From: a virus
Strand: one strand, 5' to 3'
Length of the DNA: 32,508 nucleotides
IMG/VR virus record: IMGVR_UViG_3300042392_000527
Coordinates: 1-32,508 of that record
In this document: in pieces, positions 24,187 to 30,318 of the stretch
How the letters are laid out: each line of letters starts with the position of its first letter
Position numbering within the stretch: the stretch's first letter is position 1
Translations under genes and position numbers: made by a program
The notes under the pieces: model-generated
Database searches by the model: none
What the model saw: the letters and a program-made list of their open reading frames with translations, nothing else
Told to the model about the DNA's origin: nothing

Positions 24187-25777
24187 TGAGTATGTGTTCT
24201 GCGATCCATTGTGCTACTGGTGAGGCGACACCGTTTCCACACATTTTGTATCGTGTGGTGTCGCTGTTTTGTTTTCCATCGGCACGATGCAGCGTGTGGT
24301 TGTCAGGCCATCCCATGAGGCGTTCGCATTCAATTGGGGTTAGCCGGCGCACTACCATGTCTAACGTTTTGAATGTTGGTGCGATATCTTCTTCAATGAT
24401 GAGTTTGTTTTCAGCAACGTATTGGTTACCGATACCTTTGTAATCTCGGGCTTGTAACGTTCCTACTACATCGGCTGTTGTGTGGGCAACGCCGTGTGCG
24501 CTGATTGTATCTAACGTGTACATCGGATCACCGTCTTCACCTACACCACGCCCCTGTGGGCCTGCCTTGTCTGATCGACCAATGATTGTGCCTTGAATTG
24601 GGTATGCAACGGCTTGCGCGCCTGTCTGATCAAGCGTGTATGAAGGGTCGCCAGGGTTACCAACACCTAAACCATTTTGATGTTTGTCAATTTCTCGACC
24701 ATCTTGTATTGGTATAGCAGTTGCGTCTGTTGCGACCATTGGCACGTTGTTTCCACCTGTACCCATTCGAGCAGCAAGTGTTTGTACTGGTGATTGATAT
24801 ATACGCACATCATCTACGCGTGTACCGTCTATCAGCATTGGTTCTGCAATTACTACAGTTGCTCGTGATTCACCTGTGTTGTCAAAAACATTCAGCGTTG
24901 GTGCAACTTCGTTTCCACGCCACACTTCTGCCGGCAAGGTACCTTCGGCATCTCTAGCACCAGATCTAACAACTTTTACAAATGGTTCTACAACCAAGTT
25001 GTAATGCTCTGAACCACTAGGACCACCAGTACCTTTGTGCCATTTAGAAGTAACAGATGTTGTTAGAACATCATCATCGGTAGATCCGGCAGCCCAAGGT
25101 AGTTGTTCATCTATTGATTGTTGGCTACTCGGATCAATGCTTTCTCCAAGCGTGGCGGCAAGTGCTTTCCTCTTCGAGTTGCGCGCCGAAGTATTCCTTC
25201 TGCGGCCTTCGCTGACAGGTAATACCTCTTGTCCACCTCTTGAGAGGATTGCAGAATCGAAGCAAGCGATGACGAACACTCTTCTACGCCGTTGGGGGAC
25301 TCCAAAGAACTGCGCGTCCACGCAATGCCATTCGACGTGATGACCCCCGATGTCAACCATTTCTTGGAGGACTGCCTCAAAGTCGTTACCGTTGTTACTT
25401 GAGAAGGCTCCTGGGACATTTTCCCAAATAGCCCATCTTGGGGAAACATTTCCAGTTGCATTTCTCATCTCCTTGATGATTCGTGTTGCTTCAAAAAATA
25501 GGTTCGATCGTGAACCTTCAACCATGCCAGCTCTCTTGCCGGCAAGCGATAAGTCTTGGCATGGACTGCCAAAAGTAATTAGATCAACAGGTGGCAGTTC
25601 AGCACCGTTAACATCGGAAACATCACCCCATTTAGGCACTTCAGGCCAATGGTATTTCAATGTTTCTTGACAATGTTTGTCCCATTCAACTTGGAATTTG
25701 CATTCCCAGCCTCCTGCATTGTCGAATCCAATGTCGATCCCTCCGACACCTGCGAACAGGCTCCCAAATGTTGCCAT
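24167..25777 (-). CDS. dcm: DNA (cytosine-5) methyltransferase (536 aa)
   Basis: Motifs occur in canonical order: I FAGVGGID (8-15), IV GSPCQDLS with catalytic Cys73, VI ENV (119-121), VIII QRRRR (162-166), IX RRLTPIECERLMGWPD (477-492) and X GNGVASPVAQWIAEH (514-528). The long part between VIII and IX (about 190-470) is the target-recognition region and contains repeated YTLD or TLxAR units, including two ~38-residue tandem repeats (354-431). It transfers methyl from SAM to cytosine C5. With no partner nuclease gene beside it, it most likely protects phage DNA from restriction. It is coupled to SSB by TAATG. Confidence 0.95.
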   Translation of the reverse strand: MATFGSLFAGVGGIDIGFDNAGGWECKFQVEWDKHCQETLKYHWPEVPKWGDVSDVNGAELPPVDLITFGSPCQDLSLAGKRAGMVEGSRSNLFFEATRIIKEMRNATGNVSPRWAIWENVPGAFSSNNGNDFEAVLQEMVDIGGHHVEWHCVDAQFFGVPQRRRRVFVIACFDSAILSRGGQEVLPVSEGRRRNTSARNSKRKALAATLGESIDPSSQQSIDEQLPWAAGSTDDDVLTTSVTSKWHKGTGGPSGSEHYNLVVEPFVKVVRSGARDAEGTLPAEVWRGNEVAPTLNVFDNTGESRATVVIAEPMLIDGTRVDDVRIYQSPVQTLAARMGTGGNNVPMVATDATAIPIQDGREIDKHQNGLGVGNPGDPSYTLDQTGAQAVAYPIQGTIIGRSDKAGPQGRGVGEDGDPMYTLDTISAHGVAHTTADVVGTLQARDYKGIGNQYVAENKLIIEEDIAPTFKTLDMVVRRLTPIECERLMGWPDNHTLHRADGKQNSDTTRYKMCGNGVASPVAQWIAEHILNVDRTF

Positions 25778-26163
25778 TAGAACGGTTCTTCGAATCCAGC
25801 GTCAGGGAAAGCGTTTGTTATTGCTTTGACTTCTTTTTGTTCGTTGCCACGCTTCTTCCAACGTGATGAGACACCAGCTTCGTCAACAACGATTTGTGTT
25901 TTCTTTTTGGTGGTGCCATCTTTGCCTGTGTACTCTTTGATTTCGATGCGGCCGATGACGATGATGCGGCTGCCTTTGATGAAGTCTTCGCAGTAGTTCT
26001 CTGCTTGCTCACCGAATGAGACACAGTCAAACCATGTGGTTTCATCTTCATCTTTTACTTTGCGCGTTACGGCAACAGAGAATTCTGCTACTGCCATTCC
26101 TGATGTTGAGAATCTCAACTCTGGATCACGCCCAAGGCGACCTGTGATGTATATGTTGTTCAT
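25777..26163 (-). CDS. ssb: Single-stranded DNA-binding protein (128 aa)
   Basis: An OB-fold SSB: MNNIYITGRLGRDPELRFS at the start, then AVAEFSVAVTRK, TTWFDCVSFGEQAEN and GSRIIVIGRIEIKEYTGKDG. The C-terminus (FPDAGFEEPF) is acidic and ends in Pro-Phe, like the SSB tail that recruits other proteins. The usual spacer is short, so the total length is below the ~170 of bacterial SSBs. The ATG at 26,163 overlaps the upstream stop (ATGA). It would serve phage replication and recombination. Confidence 0.93.
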   Translation of the reverse strand: MNNIYITGRLGRDPELRFSTSGMAVAEFSVAVTRKVKDEDETTWFDCVSFGEQAENYCEDFIKGSRIIVIGRIEIKEYTGKDGTTKKKTQIVVDEAGVSSRWKKRGNEQKEVKAITNAFPDAGFEEPF

Positions 26164-26372
26164 TGTTTCTGTTCCTTCTCTTGAAGTGGTTTGTATTGGT
26201 TCGCTGCCTTTTGGCATCGATGGGTTGGCGGCTCTTTGACCGTTACGAACGTTGTTATTGCGACCTTGCATCGTGGGCAATGCCAGTCTTGACGGAGAGA
26301 TATTCCCTTCATGCCTTTCACAGTAGTACCTGGGTGTGTCAAAGTAGGGACTACTGACAGTTCCTTTTCCAT
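26160..26372 (-). CDS. Small zinc-ribbon-like protein (70 aa, or 50 aa)
   Basis: The core HCPRC - 17 residues - HRC (near QDWHCPRCKVAITTFVTVKE) can bind one zinc. The frame opens at ATG 26,372, overlapping the Rpf-like gene by 22 nt without a good Shine-Dalgarno. A second ATG at 26,312 lies 7 nt after a TACTGT hexamer, in the same arrangement as the leaderless promoter at 20,280-20,308; that would give a 50-residue protein with the zinc site intact. Both starts remain possible. Confidence 0.68.
   Translation of the reverse strand: MEKELSVVPTLTHPGTTVKGMKGISLRQDWHCPRCKVAITTFVTVKEPPTHRCQKAANQYKPLQEKEQKQ
26320..26342 (-). promoter_or_regulatory. Second copy of TTGACACACCCA-N5-TACNNT
   Basis: On the minus strand TTGACACACCCA (26,331-26,342) is followed after 5 nt by TACTGT. 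Fifteen nt are identical to the copy at 20,291. A normal -35 for that -10 would be CTACTT, which is weak, so the shared element may be the main recognition site. It lies before the SSB-methyltransferase-WhiB unit. Confidence 0.5.
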
Positions 26373-26824
26373 TTTTGTACTAGTGGATGTCGTGATTCGC
26401 AAATGTATTTTTGGATGGATTTACGAGCCTTAAGGCAGCCCCAGCCCCACGGACCTACGCGCCAAATTTTGGTTCCATCGGGTTCAATGTGGGATTTGAA
26501 AGCGATCGCATCTGCAACTCTGACTTGTTCACGTGGTGTCATGTTTTTAGCTGATGAATGATTACTCCACCTTTGAAAAGTTCTCCTGTGGATTCCTAGG
26601 CCACCTGTGTAACTACGTGTGGAATGTTTCCAGTTGGGTTTGTTGGTACCTGGCAATCCGGTTTCACAGGTCCCAAGTGCCTGGTAATAAGCGTCTGGAA
26701 GTACACCGTGGTATTCACGATGACCTTTAGTGTTTGACGGCACACTCTTAGCCTCTAAGCCTGGTGCTATTGCAAACAGGGAAATGGATATGGACATAAA
26801 AATTGATGTGGTGATACGTTTCAT
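26351..26824 (-). CDS. Secreted Rpf/transglycosylase-like muralytic enzyme (157 aa)
   Basis: Residues 1-25 form a signal peptide (MKRITTSIFMSISISLFAIA, then a likely cut after LEA). The rest fits the transglycosylase-like Rpf domain: YYQALGTCETG with catalytic Glu54, W65, SYTGGLGIHRRTFQRWS (71-87), MTPREQVRVADAIAF (95-109) and VGPWGWGCL (123-131). Cys53 and Cys130 match the conserved disulfide of Rpf proteins. Such enzymes cleave peptidoglycan outside the membrane and can revive resting actinobacterial cells. A strong AAAGGAGG precedes the ATG at 26,824. It is separate from the lysis genes, so its role may be wall remodelling rather than lysis. Confidence 0.85.
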   Translation of the reverse strand: MKRITTSIFMSISISLFAIAPGLEAKSVPSNTKGHREYHGVLPDAYYQALGTCETGLPGTNKPNWKHSTRSYTGGLGIHRRTFQRWSNHSSAKNMTPREQVRVADAIAFKSHIEPDGTKIWRVGPWGWGCLKARKSIQKYICESRHPLVQKWKRNCQ

Positions 26825-26910
26825 CACCCCTCCTTTAATCGGCGAACAGGACGTTATGAGTCGATAGAGCCTCCTCTGTTTGGGAAACTTCTATTTTATC
26901 AATCGCTGAT

Positions 26911-27087
26911 TTATTGCTTGAGTTGTAAGGGTTTCCACTCACCACAGAAGTGGTAGCACGGCACTATAGGAAATGACCAGTATGCAGGTGAAGTTTGTTT
27001 CACGCTTGGTGGATATCGCCGGCATTGGCCATCGATGTTGTCACCTACATAGTGGAAACATGTTTCGCATATTGGATGTTCAGCCAC
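26911..27087 (-). CDS. Small Cys-rich protein with CxxC...CRRYPP (58 aa)
   Basis: This short gene starts with GTG at 27,087, inside the end of the upstream gene. It reads VAEHPICETCFHYVGDNIDG, then QCRRYPP, and near the end CYHFCGEWKP. The C-x2-C ... CRRYPP ... CGEW arrangement is a recurrent small phage and bacterial metal-binding pattern. The GTG start overlaps the previous TGA by a few bases, in line with local gene packing. Metal binding is likely; function unknown. Confidence 0.75.
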   Translation of the reverse strand: MAEHPICETCFHYVGDNIDGQCRRYPPSVKQTSPAYWSFPIVPCYHFCGEWKPLQLKQ

Positions 27088-27319
27088 GATGAGCCTCGTT
27101 TTCTAATCTGGTTACTTCAGTTGTTAAGCGGCGATTCTCACGTCTGAGTTCAGCTATGTCGTTTCTCTTCTCATAGTCAGCGTTGAGCGCGTGTTGAAGG
27201 TTGTTGCCGAGTTCTGTGAGTCGGCGTTCTGCTATCTCTAGATCTGAAATAAGTCTGTTGATTTTTAATTGGTAGCCACAGATGCAACGACCATGTCCGG
27301 AAAATTCTGAATCAGTCAT
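27080..27319 (-). CDS. Small coiled-coil protein with Cys pair (79 aa)
   Basis: AGGAGAG stands 8 nt before the ATG at 27,319, which fixes the start. The N-terminus contains GHGRCICGYQ; from residue ~20 to the end it is a charged heptad-like helix (LISDLEIAERRLTELGNNLQ, IAELRRENRRLTTEVTRLEN), so it probably forms a parallel or antiparallel dimer. A role as a small DNA- or protein-binding factor is plausible but unproven. It lies between the recombination genes and the Rpf-like enzyme. Confidence 0.78.
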   Translation of the reverse strand: MTDSEFSGHGRCICGYQLKINRLISDLEIAERRLTELGNNLQHALNADYEKRNDIAELRRENRRLTTEVTRLENEAHRG

Positions 27320-27337
27320 TTGATTTTCTCTCCTATC

Positions 27338-27366
27338 AATACACCACATAAAAATACGGCACTCAA
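27338..27366 (-). promoter_or_regulatory. Possible weak promoter
   Basis: On the minus strand TTGAGT (27,361-27,366) and TGTATT (27,338-27,343) are 17 nt apart in the 69-nt gap before the coiled-coil gene. The predicted transcription start would fall inside the Shine-Dalgarno, so this call is tentative. Confidence 0.3.
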
Positions 27367-27388
27367 CATAATAATTTGAACAATGAAA

Positions 27389-27631
27389 TTACCCACGACG
27401 TTGCATCCTTGCGAACTCGGTGATCAATCGGCATGTATCACAACTTTTAACAGAGTCATGCTCATGCTTTTGTGCGGCATTAGCAAGACGGCTTGCCATA
27501 TCTTTCCATTGGTCACGATCATTTAATAGTTCCAAATAACGCGCAAACCAACGATACGCTTTTTTCTTTTCTCGTATTGCTTCTTGGTCATACTTTTTGT
27601 TGTCCACTTTTACTGTCCCTTTCTCGCTCAT
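27389..27631 (-). CDS. Small charged helical protein (80 aa)
   Basis: The product is highly charged and helical (YDQEAIREKKKAYRWFARYL, then LLNDRDQWKDMASRLANAAQ) with a single CDTC pair and a His/Asp-rich segment (KHEHD) near the C-terminus. It is coupled by TAATG to the resolvase-like nuclease upstream. It may be a partner of the recombination proteins; no family is recognised. Confidence 0.75.
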   Translation of the reverse strand: MSEKGTVKVDNKKYDQEAIREKKKAYRWFARYLELLNDRDQWKDMASRLANAAQKHEHDSVKSCDTCRLITEFARMQRRG

Positions 27632-27966
27632 TAGTATTGAGCTTCTTTTAATAATGCCACAAATAATCCAAACGGCAAAATCGCATACCAGTCACCAGGG
27701 TATGTGGTGCCACGTTTCTTAGCGACCACACACCCAGTCATAACATCGGCGTTTTCCATTTCAACTATAAGTTCTTTCACCCATCCAGCCAAGTCAAGTT
27801 TGGCGTGGTTCTTAACCTCGAATACAAGCGGCCCACATCCGGTGATATCACCTTTGTCGTAGTTACCTGTTAAAGCACGACGTTCTGCGTATGGGAAACC
27901 GTTCTCTTTAAGAAATTTCACTACTGCTGTTTCAGCAGATGTCCCTTTGGCTTTTTGTTTACTCAT
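27631..27966 (-). CDS. Holliday-junction-resolvase-like PD-(D/E)XK nuclease (111 aa)
   Basis: The catalytic pattern is visible: Glu12 in SAETAVVKFL, Asp40 in DKGDITG, and Glu50-Val-Lys52 in LVFEVKNHAK, as in small Hjc-type or phage resolvase-like nucleases. The C-terminal part forms a strand and helix (GDWYAILPFGLFVALL). It would resolve branched DNA before packaging or assist recombination. Its position next to the annealing protein and exonuclease supports this. Other nucleases of the same fold, such as nicking repair enzymes, cannot be excluded. Confidence 0.82.
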   Translation of the reverse strand: MSKQKAKGTSAETAVVKFLKENGFPYAERRALTGNYDKGDITGCGPLVFEVKNHAKLDLAGWVKELIVEMENADVMTGCVVAKKRGTTYPGDWYAILPFGLFVALLKEAQY

Positions 27967-28286
27967 TACCCAGCCAGCTCACTACTGCAGCCTTCATAGA
28001 AGTCAGCACCAAAGATCATGTAAGGGTGGTATCCAACCTTGATACAGAATTTATCTGCGTTATACACGCTGATACCGTTCTTAATCCATGAACGGTACAT
28101 GCCACGCGTAACTTGCGACATTTGGCCGTCACGAATTAAACGTGTAATCAATGGCGTAGGGTCAAGGCGAATGTTCATGTCTCCACCGTTAGCGAGTTTG
28201 TATTCTCTGCGATATACCTTGTTCGCTGTTACACAGATGTCGCATCGGCATTTGTGTTTGGTGTAACCATTGCGTCCGTGAATCAT
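27966..28286 (-). CDS. Zinc-motif plus HTH-like DNA-binding protein (106 aa)
   Basis: The N-terminus has HGRNGYTKHKCRCDICVTANKVYRREY, a His/Cys metal-binding pattern common in actinophage proteins. The C-terminal half (LITRLIRDGQMSQVTRGMYR, then AD-FCIKVGYHPYMIFGADFY) resembles a helix-turn-helix ending with the G-HP...-G motif seen in small phage regulators. I use the ATG at 28,286, whose A is the last base of the upstream stop (TGATG); a GTG one codon earlier is the alternative. It may regulate transcription or assist recombination. Confidence 0.78.
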   Translation of the reverse strand: MIHGRNGYTKHKCRCDICVTANKVYRREYKLANGGDMNIRLDPTPLITRLIRDGQMSQVTRGMYRSWIKNGISVYNADKFCIKVGYHPYMIFGADFYEGCSSELAG

Positions 28287-28942
28287 CACTCACCTTCTTC
28301 GTCTGAAGTTTTTTGTGCGGCAACAAGTACCTTGAATGATGCTCGAAGTTTGTCCAGGTCACCGACAGTTGCTTTCTGTAGTTCAACACCAGCGTGTACA
28401 GCAACATCGTGAGCTTCAATCTTTGCTTTGGCGCAAGCCTGAGCGAACTGTGTGATCTGTGTCTTCTTCAATGGTTCATCCGGTGATGGTGCTTCTGTCT
28501 TTGGCTTGACAGGTGCAGACTTGCTTGCAGCGTTGTGCGAAACATCTTCCCATTCTTGCTTCGTCCACAATGACAATGCGATACCGAAACGCATCGCTCC
28601 GTTACGCAACGCGTCACCGTAAAGAACTTTGTCCAGATCAGGGCTGTTGTCTTTGGCTGTGCCGACACACAAACGTGACTGGCCGAGGATGGAGAGTTCC
28701 CACCATGATGTTGCCATGCCATTAACGATGTGTACAGATGGGCGACCGTTGTCCCAGCCACATGGAACCATGCGCCAGTTTGGGTCAATTTCGATGAGGA
28801 TGCGCGTGATGTCTGCGTGTCCTACGAAGTCAAGTTGGATGCCGCCACGAGGCAGTTTGCCAACGATCTTCGGATCTGGAATCTTGTATTCATCTAACAC
28901 TTTGCGTAGTGCTAAAGCTTGGTTGATATTTTCGTTTGCCAT
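28286..28942 (-). CDS. Rad52/ERF-like single-strand annealing protein (218 aa)
   Basis: The N-terminal ~135 residues match the phage single-strand annealing type: GGIQLDFVGHADITRILIEI (~33-52), DPNWRMVPCGWDNGRPS, ATSWWELSILGQSRLCVGTA, DKVLYGDALRNGAMRFGIAL. A Pro/Lys/Ala linker and a helical C-terminal domain (QITQFAQACAKAKIEAHDVA) with an acidic end (SDEEGE) follow. It lies directly after an exonuclease gene (TAATG), the standard exonuclease-recombinase pair. It would anneal single strands in phage recombination and in making concatemers. The subfamily (Sak, ERF or Rad52) cannot be fixed by eye. Confidence 0.82.
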   Translation of the reverse strand: MANENINQALALRKVLDEYKIPDPKIVGKLPRGGIQLDFVGHADITRILIEIDPNWRMVPCGWDNGRPSVHIVNGMATSWWELSILGQSRLCVGTAKDNSPDLDKVLYGDALRNGAMRFGIALSLWTKQEWEDVSHNAASKSAPVKPKTEAPSPDEPLKKTQITQFAQACAKAKIEAHDVAVHAGVELQKATVGDLDKLRASFKVLVAAQKTSDEEGE

Positions 28943-29880
28943 TAGTTGGCTCCCTTCAAACGGAGAGTACGCACAGGTACTTCTCTTGTGTATGACGCAA
29001 CCAGGTCAGGATGCGCTTCTTTCAATGCCTTGGTGTCAAGGCTTGATCGACTTGTTGTTGTCCATGTTGCGACTACTTCGCCGGCAACGATGGCTGTGGC
29101 GGCTTCACCGATGAGTTCGCATAGTTCTGCTTTGCATGCATCTTCCATGGCTTCATAAGATTTGAGTTCAGATTTGATGTGGCGTAGTTGCGTTACAAGT
29201 TCTGAACCTTTAGGTCCGAGATCAACCACACCACCATCGTCTTGGGGGTGACGTGTTGTGATTGTTTCGTATGTCCAAGCAACACCTTCTGGTGTCATGC
29301 CCATGTCAATGTATGAAAGCCATGTTCCTACAGCGTTGATGTGTGTTTCTTTTTCATCGGATGAAACAAACTGTGTGTAGATGTTGAGTGTTTGTGAGCG
29401 ATCAAAGATGGCCCACACAACTTCATGCGCGTTGGCACATACTGCTTGGTGGATTCCTTGTACACGCCAGTATTCAGGTAGTTCACCTGTCCAGTCACGT
29501 GTGGATGTTTTAATCTCTAGAATCTTTTCACCGTTGAAACCATCAAGGGTTGCAATCATTCGTGCGTTGTCATCAGAGAAAACATAAAGCACGTCGGGTG
29601 TCACGAAGTTTTCACCAAGTCGATCGTTAGCCCATTCCAAAATGAATGGTTCAAGACGGTTGCCTCGTTCCATAGCCTCGTTCTGCTCCTGAGGGACTGG
29701 GGGTGTGTCCCTCAGAAGCTCTGCAGCGTAAGCGGCAGCCGAGGTGAATGGGTGCTTGTCGTAGATAGCAGCAGCTGTTGAGGCTGACACCTGCTTTTCT
29801 CCGAGCGCGTTAGCGAATCTTTGATTGAGCCAAGCTTGTGAGCCGTGCGTTTCTTTTTGTATTTGAGTCCAAGTTCTCAT
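28942..29880 (-). CDS. YqaJ-type recombination exonuclease (312 aa)
   Basis: A PD-(D/E)XK exonuclease: SQAWLNQRFANALG at the N-terminus, VSASTAAAIYDKHPF (~31-45), ERGNRLEPFILEWA with Glu71 and Glu77, Asp113 in ATLDGF, EIK at 122-124, and YWRVQGIHQ (137-145). It digests one strand from DNA ends to supply tails for the annealing protein coded next. AGAAGGG stands about 5 nt before the ATG, and a promoter with an inverted repeat lies just upstream, so it heads the recombination operon. Confidence 0.9.
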   Translation of the reverse strand: MRTWTQIQKETHGSQAWLNQRFANALGEKQVSASTAAAIYDKHPFTSAAAYAAELLRDTPPVPQEQNEAMERGNRLEPFILEWANDRLGENFVTPDVLYVFSDDNARMIATLDGFNGEKILEIKTSTRDWTGELPEYWRVQGIHQAVCANAHEVVWAIFDRSQTLNIYTQFVSSDEKETHINAVGTWLSYIDMGMTPEGVAWTYETITTRHPQDDGGVVDLGPKGSELVTQLRHIKSELKSYEAMEDACKAELCELIGEAATAIVAGEVVATWTTTSRSSLDTKALKEAHPDLVASYTREVPVRTLRLKGAN

Positions 29881-29901
29881 GGGGTCCCTTCTGTTGTGAA
29901 C

Positions 29902-29931
29902 TACGGTAACCGTAATTTATGGGTGTGTCAA
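29902..29931 (-). promoter_or_regulatory. Recombination-operon promoter with operator-like palindrome
   Basis: On the minus strand TTGACA (29,926-29,931) and TACCGT (29,903-29,908) are 17 nt apart. TTGACACACCCA (29,920-29,931) is the third copy of the shared element and is again followed after 5 nt by a TACNNT hexamer (TACGGT). A 13-nt perfect palindrome TACGGT-A-ACCGTA (29,902-29,914) covers the -10, a good place for a repressor. The element overlaps the stop codon of the upstream gene. Confidence 0.65.
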
Positions 29932-30197
29932 GTTAATAGTTTGGTTTCTCGTACCATGCCTATAGGGATGTAAAAAGGGTGGATTCCTTCCCCATCGCTA
30001 TAGGTCTGAAGTATCGTCAAATGGCCTTCTTTGCCTCCCTCGCCAGCCGGAATTAGGTATCCGACCGTTGATACCAGCATTTCACCATCGTCTTCTATGT
30101 GTTCCAGCTCAAGCCAGCCCTGATCGCCACAATGGGCATCTGCCCAGGTGACTAAAACAATGGGGTAGTTAATCTTCGAATCGGTCGAACTTGACAC
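29928..30197 (-). CDS. Hypothetical small beta-rich protein (89 aa)
   Basis: The conserved-looking part is IVLVTWADAHCGDQGWLELE, then VSTVGYLIPAG and GMVRETKLL, which resembles a small beta domain (W-DAH...GW and STVGYL) found in various phages. A longer frame exists upstream, but it runs across a separate zinc-ribbon gene in another frame, so I start at the GTG at 30,197 with GAGG 6 nt before it. Its stop lies inside the next promoter. Function unknown. Confidence 0.72.
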   Translation of the reverse strand: MSSSTDSKINYPIVLVTWADAHCGDQGWLELEHIEDDGEMLVSTVGYLIPAGEGGKEGHLTILQTYSDGEGIHPFYIPIGMVRETKLLT

Positions 30198-30306
30198 GTT
30201 CGTCCTCTTCCAATCCTCTACGGCCGCATTCAGGGCATATACGGCTGACCTTTGAAGACCATTCGGTATCGCAGTAGTCGCATGAAAGCCAATATTCTCG
30301 GGGCAT
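30169..30306 (-). CDS. Small zinc-ribbon protein (45 aa)
   Basis: The product is MPREYWLSCDYCDTEWSSKV, then SRICPECGRRGLEED and an acidic/basic tail. CDYC and CPEC, 12 residues apart, form a standard zinc ribbon. The gene is short and lies in a different frame from a longer but less convincing reading of the same DNA. It sits 12 nt after the metallophosphoesterase stop and overlaps the next gene by 29 nt. Nucleic-acid binding is the usual role of such ribbons. Confidence 0.8.
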   Translation of the reverse strand: MPREYWLSCDYCDTEWSSKVSRICPECGRRGLEEDERVKFDRFED

Positions 30307-30318
30307 GCATCCACTTTA

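Noticed and set aside
24167-25777. Full restriction-modification system
   Set aside because: No restriction endonuclease gene adjoins the methyltransferase; neighbours are SSB, a small Cys-rich protein and WhiB.
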